The notes under the pieces are model-generated. The model had not been told where the DNA came from. It did not search any database and was given only the letters and a program-made list of their open reading frames with translations. A DNA stretch of 33,947 nt, taken from the NCBI GenBank assembly GCA_019351955.1, contig JABBOE010000027.1, positions 1 through 33,947 on the forward strand, in the 5' to 3' direction. Source of the DNA: Pseudomonadota bacterium (GTDB taxonomy: Bacteria; Pseudomonadota; Gammaproteobacteria; Burkholderiales; Burkholderiaceae_C). The first letter of the stretch is position 1. Each line of letters begins with the position of its first letter. The position numbers and the translations under genes are program-made. Shown here piece by piece: positions 17,246-26,066 of the stretch.

Positions 17246-18106
17246 TCAGGAATGGAGTGGTTGGGGTTCGTCGCGGCCGGCTTCAGCCAGAAAATTGCCC
17301 ACCAGCTGGGCGAATCGCGCGGCATGCTCAATTTGCGTCCAGTGGCCGCATTGGCCATACACATGCAACTGCGCGCGGGGAATCCAGCTTGCCAGCGTGA
17401 GCGAATTGGCCAGCGGGATCACCTGGTCTTGGCGACCGTGCACCACCAGGGTTTGATGCGGCAGACTGCGGATATCAGCCTCCGTGCTGGCCATCGCATC
17501 GACCCAGCGCTGGCGGGGAGCGGGGAACATGGCTGCGAAGGACTCCTGGAAACCCGGACGGATACTGGCCTCATAGCGCAGCTGAGCCAGTTCGTCCGTG
17601 GCCAGCTTTGGATCAAAGGCGAAGATGTCGAGCAGTTTGCGCATGGTCTGCAGCGATGGCGCGTAGCCCCACACCGCGTCCAGCCCCGGCGTGATCGGAA
17701 AATGCACACCCACGCTGCCCATGAGCACCAGGCGACGCACGCGGTGGGGATGGCGGATGGCCAGCGCCAGTGCCAAGCCGCCGCCAAACGAATTTCCCAC
17801 CAGGTCGGTTTTTTCGATCCCCAGTGCGTCGAGCAGGCCCACAGCCTGTTCCACCCAGATCTCCATGGCGTAGCGCTGTCCCTCGGGCCGGTCCGTGTAG
17901 CCAAAACCCACCATGTCGGGTGCGACCACGCGGGCCTGCCGGGCCAGGTCGGGCATGATCAGACGCCAGTTGGCCCAGGCCGAAACCCCCGGGCCGGAGC
18001 CGTGGATGAGCAAAACCGGGTGTCCGTGTCCCAAGTCGTGGTAGTTGGTGCGAATGCCCGCTGCAACGATCGAGTGCGCGACTTCGGGGTTGGTCCGTGA
18101 CTCCAT
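17246..18106 (-). CDS. dmpD: 2-hydroxymuconic semialdehyde hydrolase
   Basis: A 286-aa alpha/beta-hydrolase C-C bond hydrolase. It cleaves the ring-fission product to 2-hydroxypenta-2,4-dienoate and formate (acetate when the substrate came from o-substituted phenols). The oxyanion HGSGPG motif is at 35-40. The nucleophile is Ser106 in VGNSFGGG, with Asp227 (HGRQDQVI) and His255 (CGHWTQIEH). PDMVGFGYTDRP is typical for the family. The start at 18106 has CGGAG upstream and leaves a 13-bp gap after dmpC; the longer frame would overlap dmpC by nearly 180 bp. With DmpC it forms the branch point of the pathway. Confidence 0.96.
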   Translation of the reverse strand: MESRTNPEVAHSIVAAGIRTNYHDLGHGHPVLLIHGSGPGVSAWANWRLIMPDLARQARVVAPDMVGFGYTDRPEGQRYAMEIWVEQAVGLLDALGIEKTDLVGNSFGGGLALALAIRHPHRVRRLVLMGSVGVHFPITPGLDAVWGYAPSLQTMRKLLDIFAFDPKLATDELAQLRYEASIRPGFQESFAAMFPAPRQRWVDAMASTEADIRSLPHQTLVVHGRQDQVIPLANSLTLASWIPRAQLHVYGQCGHWTQIEHAARFAQLVGNFLAEAGRDEPQPLHS

Positions 18107-18119
18107 GGTCGTGCTCCGC

Positions 18120-19631
18120 TCAGAGTTTGATGCAGACGTTCTTGAGTTCCGTGTAGAACTCCAGCGAGTGCACGCCACCTTCGCGCCCGATGCCCGACTG
18201 TTTGGCGCCGCCAAACGGTGTGCGCAGGTCACGCAGGAACCAGGAATTGACCCAGGCAATGCCGACCTCGATGGCGGCTGCCACGCGGTGGGCACGCGAG
18301 AGATTGGTCGTCCAGATGGCTGTGGCCAAGCCGTACTCGTTGTCGTTCACACGCCGGATGACTTCGTCTTCACGGTCAAACGGCATGACCAAGGCACAGG
18401 GGCCGAAGATTTCCTCGCGGGCAATGGCGGACTCGTCGCCCAGCCCGGTCCAGATCGTGGGCTGCACCCAGGCGCCATTCTGAAGCTCCGCGGGCATGTC
18501 CGGCACGCCGCCACCCGTGATCACCGTGGCGCCCAGGGCCGCCGCCTTCTGGTAATACGACAGCACCTTGCCACGGTGCTCCTGGCTGATGAGCGGACCC
18601 ATGCCAGTTGCGGGATCCTCCGGCGGGCCCAACTGCATGTGTTCCGCGCCGTGCTTGAGCGCTGCTACGAAGCGCTCAAAAATCGGCCGCTCCACATACA
18701 CACGCTCGGTGCCCAGGCACACCTGACCACAGTTGGCAAAGCACGAGCGCAGCGTACCCTCGATGGCGGCATCGAAATCGCAGTCGGCAAACACGATGGC
18801 CGCATTCTTGCCGCCCATCTCCAGGCTCACCGGGCGCGCCCCATCCGCGGCAGCCTTCATGATGGCCGCGCCCGTGCGGGTCTCGCCGGTGAAGGTGATG
18901 GCATTGACGCCGCGGTGGGTGGTGAGGAATTCACCCGCCGACGCGGGCCCGAACCCATGCACCACGTTGTACACGCCGGGCGGCACGCCTGCGGCGTTCA
19001 TCACCTCGCCCAGAAGCGCCGCCGTTTGCGGAGTCTCCTCGGAGGGCTTGACCACCACGGTGTTGCCGCACGCCAGTGCCGGGCCGACCTTCCAGGTCAT
19101 GAGCAGCAGAGGCAGGTTCCACGGACAAATGACGCCCACCACACCGACGGGGCGGCGCATGGCATAGTTGATCGCGCCCTGCCCATCGGGGGTGACCATC
19201 TCGAAAAACTCGGTCGGGACATTCTTGACCACGTCGGCAAAGACCTTGAAATTGGCCGCGCCGCGGGGGATGTCCACGTGCCGGGCAAGGCTCATCGGCT
19301 TGCCGGTGTCCTCCACCTCTGCGGCGAGAAAATCATCAAAGCGGCGATTGATCCCGTCGGCGACCGCATACAGCAGATCCACGCGCTGCGCCACGCTCAG
19401 GCCGCCCCACGGACCCTTGAGTGCTGCTCGCGCCGCGCGCACGGCGGCGTCCACCTGCTCGCGCCCGGCCTCCGCCACACGCGCCACCAGCGCATTGTTG
19501 AGCGGCGAGCGCTTGTCGAACCAGCGCTCGCTGGGTACGTACTGGCCGTTGATGAAGTGATGAATGGATTTGGGCGCGGTCTGCGTGGCTTGCGCCGCGC
19601 GCGCCGTCGCTTGGGGCTCGGTGATCAGCAT
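18120..19631 (-). CDS. dmpC: 2-hydroxymuconic semialdehyde dehydrogenase
   Basis: A 503-aa aldehyde dehydrogenase that oxidises 2-hydroxymuconic semialdehyde with NAD+ to 2-hydroxymuconate. Motifs in order: PWNLPL with Asn172, VKPSEETP (194-201), FTGET (247-251), general base Glu271 in LEMGGKN, catalytic Cys305 in CGQVCLGTE, EEIFGP, and the C-terminal PFGGAKQSGIGREGG. The first 20 or so residues form an Ala/Thr/Gln-rich extension compared with usual family length (about 486), and the ribosome site before the ATG is poor, so translation could start slightly differently. The 123 bp between it and the GlcG-like gene contains a short CTGCGC/GCGCAG dyad (19669-19681). Confidence 0.95.
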   Translation of the reverse strand: MLITEPQATARAAQATQTAPKSIHHFINGQYVPSERWFDKRSPLNNALVARVAEAGREQVDAAVRAARAALKGPWGGLSVAQRVDLLYAVADGINRRFDDFLAAEVEDTGKPMSLARHVDIPRGAANFKVFADVVKNVPTEFFEMVTPDGQGAINYAMRRPVGVVGVICPWNLPLLLMTWKVGPALACGNTVVVKPSEETPQTAALLGEVMNAAGVPPGVYNVVHGFGPASAGEFLTTHRGVNAITFTGETRTGAAIMKAAADGARPVSLEMGGKNAAIVFADCDFDAAIEGTLRSCFANCGQVCLGTERVYVERPIFERFVAALKHGAEHMQLGPPEDPATGMGPLISQEHRGKVLSYYQKAAALGATVITGGGVPDMPAELQNGAWVQPTIWTGLGDESAIAREEIFGPCALVMPFDREDEVIRRVNDNEYGLATAIWTTNLSRAHRVAAAIEVGIAWVNSWFLRDLRTPFGGAKQSGIGREGGVHSLEFYTELKNVCIKL

Positions 19632-19754
19632 GATGGATGGATGGATCGTGAAATGGAAAGGATGGACCCTGCGCCGCGCAGACCCTGGAGCAACCGCGAC
19701 CGGGCGCGCGACGCCGGCATGGCAAGCGCCGCGAAAGCAGAGCTGAAATGGCCA

Positions 19755-20219
19755 TCAAGGGGGCCCAAGCCCGAGGGCGTTCAGCGCCGCCCGGGCACAG
19801 TCCTCGTCCTCGCCCTCGCTGCCGCCCGAGACCCCGATGGCGCCCACACGCTGCCCGCCCTCGACGATCGGCAATCCCCCGCCGAAGGCGACAAAGCGCG
19901 GGCGCAGAACCAGGCCTTGGCGCACGGCCTCGGAATGCGTGCGCAGCGCCTTGCTCCAGCCACTCGTGGCCAGCCCGAAGCTGGCCGCCGTGTAGGCCTT
20001 GTCGATGGCGATGTCAATCGAGTGCAGTGGAGCGCCCGGCATGCGCAGGAACGCCGCCAGGTTGCCTGCGGAATCCACGACGGCGATGTTGACGCGTACG
20101 CCCAGTTGCTGCGCATGCAGAGCAGCCGCCTGGGTCATCGCATGCGCTGCCGGCCAGTCGATCAGACGGGCCTCCACGCTGTGCCGTGCGGGGCTTGGAG
20201 CCATGTCGGGACTTTGCAT
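19755..20219 (-). CDS. GlcG/HbpS family (DUF336) small protein
   Basis: A 154-aa protein of the GlcG/HbpS (PduO C-terminal-like) family. It shows the two family blocks: VNIAVVDSAGNLAAFLRMPGA with IDKAYTA following (about 43-76), and FGGGLPIVEGGQRVGAIGVSGGSEGEDEDCARAAL (about 112-146). Members bind haem, corrinoids or small ligands, and one (HbpS of Streptomyces) is a redox/iron sensor. No enzymatic step of the meta pathway is known to need it. It sits 6 bp after the catechol 2,3-dioxygenase gene and 123 bp before dmpC, so it is co-transcribed. A role in iron or redox upkeep of the dioxygenase is an inference from position. The exact start (20219 or an ATG 15 nt further in) is uncertain because neither has a good ribosome site. 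Confidence 0.85.
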   Translation of the reverse strand: MQSPDMAPSPARHSVEARLIDWPAAHAMTQAAALHAQQLGVRVNIAVVDSAGNLAAFLRMPGAPLHSIDIAIDKAYTAASFGLATSGWSKALRTHSEAVRQGLVLRPRFVAFGGGLPIVEGGQRVGAIGVSGGSEGEDEDCARAALNALGLGPP

Positions 20220-20225
20220 CGCGCT

Positions 20226-21170
20226 TCAGGTGTACACGTCGGTGAATGAGGCAACCAGCTCGCCGGTGTGATAGAAAATTCCCGCACCCAGATGCTCTTC
20301 GGTCCAGGTCGTCACCGGCCGATCGGGCTGTGCCAGATAGCCCAGCCCCGCGAAAGTCTCATTGCGGTTGCCGCTCGGGTCGAAGAAATAGATCGTCTCA
20401 CCGCGGGTGATGCCGTGGCGCGTGGGTGCCACGTCGATCTTCGTCTTTGTCTTCGCCATCACATCGGCGGCCTTGAGCACGTCGTGCCAGGAATCGAGGA
20501 AGTACGCGATGTGGTGCAACCCATTGCGGGGCCCGCCGACGAAGGCAAGGTCATGGGGTGTGCTGGTGCGCGTGAGCCAGGTGGCGGCCTGAATGGCGCC
20601 GCCCGGGCCCACCATGACCTGCTCGACGAGGTAGAAGTCCAGGCAGTCCCGCATGAACTGCGTGTTCTCGGCCACACGGTTGACGCCCGTCTCGGGATTG
20701 AGCTCGCACATGAGCAGGCAGTGATCGAGCCAATGCGCGCCGGCCCCCTTGATGTTGTCCGGCCAGGGATCCGGGTTGGTGGTGCCCACCTCGGTGCCGA
20801 CGTACTCCTTCATCGCGTACAGCCGCATCTCGTGGGTGCTGGGCAGGTTGAACTTGAGCATGCGCCCGGTGGACGGCAGCGTGCCCTCGGGCAGCATCTC
20901 GGTCTTGATGCCATAGGCTTCGACGCGCTTTTGCAGCGCATCGAGATCCTCGTCCTTCTCGACCTTGTAGGCCACGTGGTTCAGACCGGCCTGGTCCGAC
21001 GGCGTGAGAATGAGGGAATATTTGTCCCACTCATCCCAGCACTTCATGTAGACGTTGCCATGCTTGTCTTCCATGGTTTTCTTCATGCCCAGCACGCTCT
21101 CGTAGTGCTTGACCGCTGCAGGCATGTCCATCACCCGCACACTGGCATGTCCGATTCGCATCACACCCAT
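20226..21170 (-). CDS. dmpB: Catechol 2,3-dioxygenase (extradiol, type I)
   Basis: A 314-aa extradiol dioxygenase that opens catechol to 2-hydroxymuconic semialdehyde with Fe(II). By alignment from memory with XylE, the iron ligands are His150 (HWLDHC), His220 (GLHHIAY) and Glu271 (GNRNETF), and the second-sphere residues are His206 (TPHDLAF), His252 (RHGITRG) and Tyr261. All are present. It is a little longer than XylE (307), with extra residues around 157-170. Start 21170 has AGGAG 7 nt upstream; the open frame continues to 21269 but that would overlap dmpQ. It lies 16 bp after the ferredoxin gene, whose product reactivates such enzymes, and 6 bp before the GlcG-like gene. Confidence 0.97.
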   Translation of the reverse strand: MGVMRIGHASVRVMDMPAAVKHYESVLGMKKTMEDKHGNVYMKCWDEWDKYSLILTPSDQAGLNHVAYKVEKDEDLDALQKRVEAYGIKTEMLPEGTLPSTGRMLKFNLPSTHEMRLYAMKEYVGTEVGTTNPDPWPDNIKGAGAHWLDHCLLMCELNPETGVNRVAENTQFMRDCLDFYLVEQVMVGPGGAIQAATWLTRTSTPHDLAFVGGPRNGLHHIAYFLDSWHDVLKAADVMAKTKTKIDVAPTRHGITRGETIYFFDPSGNRNETFAGLGYLAQPDRPVTTWTEEHLGAGIFYHTGELVASFTDVYT

Positions 21171-21186
21171 GGTGCATCTCCTGTGT

Positions 21187-21543
21187 TTACTTGGTGGAAT
21201 CCTGGTTCGCCGAGCAGGCGAACCCCTTGAAAAATGGTTTTTGCAGCTTTCCCGCCACTTCCAGCTCAACCTCGCATTGGGGTGCCACCCGGCACGCCAG
21301 GCAGTACCCGTCCTGCTCCTCCTCCACGCTGACGTGCGCCCGGCTGATGGGCCCGAGCTTGTGAATCAAACCGCTGAGCAGACGCACCTTGCACACGCCG
21401 CAGCCTCCGCCCAGACAACCCACCGGGATCCCCCGCCGGCCCAGGCGCGCCATTCCGGCGAGCAGGGACTCGGCTGGCGAACACGGAAACGATTCGCCCG
21501 TCTGCTTGATCCGGACCTGCACCGTGCGCTCGGCCTCGGTCAT
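21187..21543 (-). CDS. dmpQ: Plant-type [2Fe-2S] ferredoxin, dioxygenase reactivation (DmpQ/XylT type)
   Basis: A 118-aa ferredoxin. The cluster ligands are Cys43, Cys48 and Cys51 (C-x4-C-x2-C in [10 protein letters not shown]), with the fourth in CLAC (Cys81 or Cys84). XylT-type ferredoxins re-reduce the active-site iron of catechol 2,3-dioxygenase after it is oxidised by methyl-catechols, and the gene is here directly ahead of dmpB. Start 21543 lies 2 bp after the dmpP stop codon, with AAGGG inside dmpP as the ribosome site, so translation is probably coupled. The C-terminal 15 residues ([10 protein letters not shown]) extend beyond the core fold. Confidence 0.94.
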   Translation of the reverse strand: MTEAERTVQVRIKQTGESFPCSPAESLLAGMARLGRRGIPVGCLGGGCGVCKVRLLSGLIHKLGPISRAHVSVEEEQDGYCLACRVAPQCEVELEVAGKLQKPFFKGFACSANQDSTK

Positions 21544-21545
21544 GG

Positions 21546-22610
21546 CTACACCCTTTTGAACAGCGGGCTTCGCACCTGCTGTGCGTCGGCGGCCGAGATG
21601 AATTTCTCGTGATAGATGTCGCGCTCGAACAGTCGCCCCTGCATGAGCGTGGTGATGCCCGCATCGATCATGGCCGGAGGGCCGCACAGATAGGCCTTTT
21701 GCCCCGAAAAGTTGTTCGCGAAATGGGCTTTGGCCACCTCGTGCACAAAGCCCCTGGCCACGCCCTCGGGTGCATGGCTGTCTATTTCCGAGAGTGCCGG
21801 CACGTAGGTGAAGTTCGGGTGCACGCTGGCCAGATCGCGGAAGGCCTTGTCGTAGTACAGCTCGGCCGCGCTGCGCTGGCCATAGACGAGCGTGATGGGT
21901 AGTTCGCTGCCGTTTTGCAGCAGATCCAGGATCATCGATCGCGGACTCGACAGACCCGAGCCACCCGCCATGAACACCACGGGCAGCCGCGCCGACTTGC
22001 GCACGAAGAACCGTCCATAAGGGCCCGATAGACGCACCGTGTCCCCGACCTGCATCTGCTCGTGGATGTAACCCGTCCCCACCCCCCCCGGGACCCGGCG
22101 CACGTTGATCTCGATTTCGCCCGATGCAGCCACGTCGGCTGGGGAGTTTGCGATGGAAAAAGCCCGGCTTTGGTGCAGCCCCGGAATGCCCAACTGCACA
22201 TACTGCCCAGCCTGAAAGTGCATCGCCTGATCAAGGCGCAGGTAAATGGCCTTGATCGTGGGCGTGAGCTGCTCGATGCGGGACACCTCGGCGCTAAAGT
22301 CCTTTACCGGAATGACCTCGGCGTCCGGCTCCTCATCAATGTCGGCCTCAATCACGGTGTCGGCCTGCAAGGTGGCGCAGCAGGCTAGCGCCTTGCCCTC
22401 CTCGCGTTCGAAATCCATCAAGGCAAATGGATTGGCGTCGCCAAGGTCTGCTTCGCCCTCGGCGATCTGCACCTTGCAGGTACCACACAGTCCATGGCAG
22501 CAGGCGTGGGGCAGGTAAATGCCGTGGCGCAACGCGGCATCGAGCATGGTCTGCCCCTCTTGCACCTCGATCGTGGCACCCAGGGGTTCGATGGTGAGTT
22601 GATAGCTCAT
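21546..22610 (-). CDS. dmpP: Phenol hydroxylase reductase component
   Basis: A 354-aa flavo-iron-sulfur reductase that passes electrons from NADH to the hydroxylase. The N-terminal ferredoxin domain has Cys37, Cys42, Cys45 and Cys77 (CCHGLCGTC and LACC). The FAD domain includes the binding motif RAFSIANSP (149-157). The NAD domain has GGSGLSSPRSM (216-226) and YLCGPPAMI near the C terminus. Length matches the Pseudomonas CF600 enzyme (353). Start 22610 (MSYQLTIEP) is chosen because the extension to 22697 overlaps dmpO and has no family match. dmpO stops at 22669, leaving 58 bp, a slightly loose joint with no strong ribosome site. Confidence 0.96.
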   Translation of the reverse strand: MSYQLTIEPLGATIEVQEGQTMLDAALRHGIYLPHACCHGLCGTCKVQIAEGEADLGDANPFALMDFEREEGKALACCATLQADTVIEADIDEEPDAEVIPVKDFSAEVSRIEQLTPTIKAIYLRLDQAMHFQAGQYVQLGIPGLHQSRAFSIANSPADVAASGEIEINVRRVPGGVGTGYIHEQMQVGDTVRLSGPYGRFFVRKSARLPVVFMAGGSGLSSPRSMILDLLQNGSELPITLVYGQRSAAELYYDKAFRDLASVHPNFTYVPALSEIDSHAPEGVARGFVHEVAKAHFANNFSGQKAYLCGPPAMIDAGITTLMQGRLFERDIYHEKFISAADAQQVRSPLFKRV

Positions 22611-22668
22611 GATGGCAAGCCAAGCGCCGGGGCAGACGCAGCCACCCCGACTGGCCATGGCAAAAGGT

Positions 22669-23025
22669 TCAGCTGCAGGAGCCCTTGATCCCGGCAAGTC
22701 CCGGGGTCCGGAAGCGAATCACGTCCTTGTGCCCAAGGCCGTTCTCGGCCAGGCTCTTGGCCGGATCGGGCTTGAAGGGCTTTCCGGACTTGAACCACTC
22801 GGCTGCGTTCCAGTCGATCTTGGCGAAATCCGGGTGATAGCCATAGATTCCCGGGAGAATCTGCTGGGCCAACGCGCCAAACGGCGTGCTCGACGGCAGC
22901 GGCAGGCAAAACGGCGCGCAGAACATCAGATGGTCCTCCCATCCGATGTACAACAGCGGCGCGGGGAAGTTCCCCACCGCGTCGCGCGGGGGAAAGGCGT
23001 AGGGCTTGGTAGCAGCAACGGTCAT
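22669..23025 (-). CDS. dmpO: Phenol hydroxylase small (gamma) subunit
   Basis: A 118-aa subunit of the phenol hydroxylase (alpha-beta-gamma)2 complex. Landmarks are the N-terminal YAFPPRDAVGNFPAPLLYIGW region (a span of about 9-29), the MFCAPFCLPLP segment, and a GYHPDFAKIDW stretch typical of DmpO/PhlE-type proteins. GAGGAG is well placed upstream of the ATG, 18 bp after dmpN. There is no catalytic motif of its own; it stabilises the alpha subunit. The C-terminal 'GSCS' is slightly unusual but the length is normal. Confidence 0.94.
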   Translation of the reverse strand: MTVAATKPYAFPPRDAVGNFPAPLLYIGWEDHLMFCAPFCLPLPSSTPFGALAQQILPGIYGYHPDFAKIDWNAAEWFKSGKPFKPDPAKSLAENGLGHKDVIRFRTPGLAGIKGSCS

Positions 23026-23043
23026 GATGGGTGTCTCCTCGCA

Positions 23044-24594
23044 TCAGTTGCTCTGAGCCTGGCCTCGCCAGGCGGCGAAGTTCTTCTGGTCTTCCGAGCC
23101 CTCGAAATCAAAGTTGTCCCGCCCGACGTTCATCTCGTAGTAATCGAGCACGGCGAGCAGGGGATCGAATCCTTCGCGGGTCGGATCGGTTCCGGGTTTG
23201 AAGCAGTTGCCTTGATAGATCTGGTGCACGGGCAGCCAAGACTGGGAGAATTTCTCCGGCTCGTTGTCGAAGATTTCCTTGCAGTGGTCGCTACAGAAGT
23301 GGTACTTGTCGCCGAGGTAGTCCGATTCTCGAGAGCAGATCTTGGTTGCGTCTCCCGGCTCAGTGAACAGCAGCGGAATCTGGCAGGTCGTGCACAGCAT
23401 CGGCAGCGTCTTGTTGTAGAAGCGATTGCCTTGCTGTGCCTGCTCGCGCCAGTACTCCAGGCGCGGGCGGTAGAGCTTGTCGAATGAGTTCGGATATTTC
23501 GCCGCAAGCCACGTCATTTCGTCGTCCGTGGGGATCCAGGTGTGCATCGGTGTTGCGGCGGTGTAGTTGTAGAACGTCGCCCAGGCCTGGTGGCTGATGT
23601 GGTCCTTGCCTTCGCACGCGTCTTTCCACCCCTTGGGCTCGCGGATGCCGTAGCGTGCGAGATCCTTGAACAGGGCGCCGCCGTTTTGCTCGGCGTAGAT
23701 TTCCCACGCTTCCTTCCAGCTCATCACGCGCTTGGGCAGCATGTAGTCCATCATCATGGCCACGAGGGTCAGCACGCGGTACCCGCGCCAGAACCACTTG
23801 TCGATCCAGCGCTGGATGATTGGCACGTTGCCCGGATCCTGCTCCAGCATGAACTTGATGCACTCGATGCCCAGCGTCATGTGGCGCGACTCGTCGGACT
23901 GCGCGGAGAAGCCGAAGGTCACGGTGGACATGTCGCCGTTGTAGGCCGCACCCGACATGAAGGGCACGAAAAGCAGGTTCGTCAGCACGTATTCAAACGA
24001 GAAGCTCACTGCCGTGAGAAACTCGAACGGCCCGGCGGTGTTGGCGTCCTCGAAGAACGACTTGGGCACCGACAGGTACCAGACCCGGTCGAACCAATGG
24101 TTCGAGTGGTGCATGCCGTTGAAGAACTTGTTGTAGGTCGAAAGCGCGTGCGTTTCGGTCTGGTAGTGGCGCAGTTCATCAACCGACTGCATCTGGCAGG
24201 CCGCGCGGGCGCCCTCCCCCGTGAAGTGGCGTCCCACATGGGCAAAGCCCCTGTGGGCGTAGTACTCCAGCGGCGTGACGCCCTGGATGAAGAGCTTCAG
24301 CGCGTTGACGTAGCGCGCATCGGTGATCCCCAAAAACGCATTGTTCTGGTTGAAGGCGTCGATAACGGCGTACAGCTTCTTTTCTTTCTCGCCCTGGTAC
24401 TTCCAGTAGGCGTCCATCGTCAGACGGAACGGATCTTCCCACTTGTCCCAGTCATGGATCTTGATGCCCTCGTATTTGTCGTAGGGAAACACCTTATCCA
24501 TAGGCTGGTAGGTGGTCTCCCAGCCCAGGCCGCGGGTCATCGCGGCGTAGCGTTCCTTCAGTCCAAGTTTCTTTTTCGGTACACGCGTGTCCAT
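23044..24594 (-). CDS. dmpN: Phenol hydroxylase large (alpha) subunit, di-iron oxygenase
   Basis: The 516-aa catalytic subunit that hydroxylates phenol and methylphenols to catechols using O2. The carboxylate-bridged di-iron site is complete: Glu110, Glu140 and His143 in DELRH, then Glu201, Glu235 and His238 in DESRH. A YHS-type Cys-rich domain follows at about 398-445 (CTTC and CSDHC), as usual in this family. Hydrophobic helices around 190-215 and 275-290 line the substrate channel. The ribosome site before 24594 is GGAG. It lies between dmpM and dmpO with short gaps. Everything seen argues for a functional enzyme. Substrate range (phenol, cresols, dimethylphenols) cannot be fixed from sequence. 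Confidence 0.97.
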   Translation of the reverse strand: MDTRVPKKKLGLKERYAAMTRGLGWETTYQPMDKVFPYDKYEGIKIHDWDKWEDPFRLTMDAYWKYQGEKEKKLYAVIDAFNQNNAFLGITDARYVNALKLFIQGVTPLEYYAHRGFAHVGRHFTGEGARAACQMQSVDELRHYQTETHALSTYNKFFNGMHHSNHWFDRVWYLSVPKSFFEDANTAGPFEFLTAVSFSFEYVLTNLLFVPFMSGAAYNGDMSTVTFGFSAQSDESRHMTLGIECIKFMLEQDPGNVPIIQRWIDKWFWRGYRVLTLVAMMMDYMLPKRVMSWKEAWEIYAEQNGGALFKDLARYGIREPKGWKDACEGKDHISHQAWATFYNYTAATPMHTWIPTDDEMTWLAAKYPNSFDKLYRPRLEYWREQAQQGNRFYNKTLPMLCTTCQIPLLFTEPGDATKICSRESDYLGDKYHFCSDHCKEIFDNEPEKFSQSWLPVHQIYQGNCFKPGTDPTREGFDPLLAVLDYYEMNVGRDNFDFEGSEDQKNFAAWRGQAQSN

Positions 24595-24615
24595 CTGGGG
24601 TCTCCTTGGGGGTGT

Positions 24616-24885
24616 TCAGTGCTTCCAGCTCAGCGTGAACTGGTCGTCGTCCTCGTCGATGTGGCCCGACAAGGTGATGAGGTTGATGTGCAGTTGCTGC
24701 AGGTCGTAGCGCGAGCCTGTGCGCTCCTCGATGCTCTCGCGCCGGATGGTCAGGTGCCCTGGGGCATCGATCTTGACCATGCCCGGTGACTCCACCGCGG
24801 TGGCGTTGGGGTTGTCGGCCATGATGGCCTCCACCACCGGGCGGGACTCCTCGTTGGCCTGAAAGGCGATAAATACGTTGGACAT
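24616..24885 (-). CDS. dmpM: Phenol hydroxylase regulatory/effector subunit
   Basis: An 89-aa cofactor-less effector protein (MmoB/DmpM family) that binds the hydroxylase near the di-iron site and is needed for turnover. Typical segments are NVFIAFQANEESRPVVEAI (a span of about 3-21), GMVKIDAPGHLTI (about 35-47) and the acidic C-terminal HIDEDDDQFTLSW. Start 24885 has GAGGA 6 nt upstream; the open frame extends back to 24936 but that would overlap dmpL by 4 nt and adds unrelated residues. dmpL ends 47 bp before this start. Confidence 0.95.
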   Translation of the reverse strand: MSNVFIAFQANEESRPVVEAIMADNPNATAVESPGMVKIDAPGHLTIRRESIEERTGSRYDLQQLHINLITLSGHIDEDDDQFTLSWKH

Positions 24886-24932
24886 GACGTTTCCTCGTCG
24901 AAGGGCTGGGTGCAAAGGGATGGCTGTCGGGC

Positions 24933-25928
24933 TCACAGGGCGATGCCTGTTTTGCCCAGACGCGCGCGAAGCTGCAGGCGCGCTTCGTCCAGCGCGGCGC
25001 GCCCCGTGCCTGGAAGTGCCATCTCCGCCACCGGTAACAGGGCACTGGCTGCCTGTTCTTCCCAGTTGCGGATCCAGTGGGTCAGTAGTGCCTTGTTGTC
25101 CTCCGACTCGGCTGCCATGATCTTTGTCACGGCATCGACCCAGCGGTTGGATTCGTCATGCCACTCGGGCATGAACGCCGTGAGCATGGCCACCGCGCTA
25201 CCACCCTGAAGGGCAATGCGGTCGTCCACGAAAGTGCCATAGATGAGCGGATACAGCAGCCCGTCAAGGGCCACGTTCTGGGCCACGAACAATTCCACGG
25301 GATCCTGCACAACCAGCGTGTCTTCGACGTAGCGCCGCAGGGGCTGCCACGCCGGGTCGACAAGCCAGGCCTCCTTGGCCGCATCCAGGCGATCAGGACC
25401 CTCCATGGCGAGCGCCAGCCGCGTGAGGTACTGGGCAACCCCAAGGTTGTCCATCGCGTGGAACATTGCCGGAGCGGTGAAGGCCGTTCCATAGCCGGTG
25501 GCGCAGATTTGCGAGTTGTTCATGTTTGCCCCCCACGCGGCGTGGCGCAACGGAATGAGCACCGCTAGCGCCTGGTCGCGCACCTCCTGGGGAATGAGGT
25601 CGATCATGCCGCGCGATTCGACAAACTCGAAGTTGGACTCCATGGCATCTTGCTGCCGGGCGCGGGTCATCGTCCACGAGGCGTAATAGAACTGGCGGGG
25701 ATCCTTCAAGGCATACCAGTTGCTCATCGCAATGGCCGTGCGCGAGGCGTCAAACAGCGCATGCTCCGGATCCCAGGTGGGACGGTAATGAAAATTGGTC
25801 TCGGACTGCGCTCCCATGGTGCCTTCCAGGTAGCGCGAAGCGGCCTTGTCGGCGCCGATGTACTGCGCCACATGGGCGTAGGTATGGCGTAGCGGCTTGA
25901 TATCCACCGTCTTCAGGTCTATGGTCAT
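24933..25928 (-). CDS. dmpL: Phenol hydroxylase beta subunit
   Basis: A 331-aa structural subunit of the hydroxylase, homologous to the alpha fold but without iron ligands. Recognisable stretches are HTYAHVAQYIGADKAASRYLEG (a span of about 15-36), the aromatic-rich ALKDPRQFYYASWTMTRARQQ (about 72-92), and NMNNSQICATGYGTAFTAPAMFHAMDN (about 135-161). GAGGAG lies 7 nt before the ATG. A 138-bp untranslated gap separates it from dmpK, the longest gap inside the operon. It contains a GTCCCC-TG-GGGGAC dyad (25951-25964) just upstream of the ribosome site that could affect translation. Confidence 0.95.
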   Translation of the reverse strand: MTIDLKTVDIKPLRHTYAHVAQYIGADKAASRYLEGTMGAQSETNFHYRPTWDPEHALFDASRTAIAMSNWYALKDPRQFYYASWTMTRARQQDAMESNFEFVESRGMIDLIPQEVRDQALAVLIPLRHAAWGANMNNSQICATGYGTAFTAPAMFHAMDNLGVAQYLTRLALAMEGPDRLDAAKEAWLVDPAWQPLRRYVEDTLVVQDPVELFVAQNVALDGLLYPLIYGTFVDDRIALQGGSAVAMLTAFMPEWHDESNRWVDAVTKIMAAESEDNKALLTHWIRNWEEQAASALLPVAEMALPGTGRAALDEARLQLRARLGKTGIAL

Positions 25929-25950
25929 CGATTGCTCCTCGTGGTCTTGA

Positions 25951-25964
25951 GTCCCCTGGGGGAC
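25951..25964 (-). repeat. GTCCCC/GGGGAC dyad in the dmpK-dmpL gap
   Basis: A perfect 6-bp inverted repeat with a 2-bp centre, lying in the 138-bp untranslated gap about 10 bp upstream of the dmpL ribosome site. The loop is too tight for an ideal hairpin, and no T run follows. It may be chance. Confidence 0.3.
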
Positions 25965-26066
25965 GTGGTCAGGTCAACAGATCAAATGGGGACTTCGGTG
26001 CTACCCAGGCGACAAATCCAGAGGAGCCCCACAACTCCGCCTCGCGCGCCAGACCGGGTCGTGCGT

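Noticed and set aside
18045-20249. Long plus-strand open frame (734 codons) opposite dmpC and its neighbours
   Set aside because: It is an antisense shadow of well-supported minus-strand genes in GC-rich DNA; the translation has no recognisable domain.
23542-24789. Plus-strand open frame (415 codons) opposite dmpN and dmpM
   Set aside because: It is a shadow of the highly conserved hydroxylase subunits; no domain and no ribosome site.
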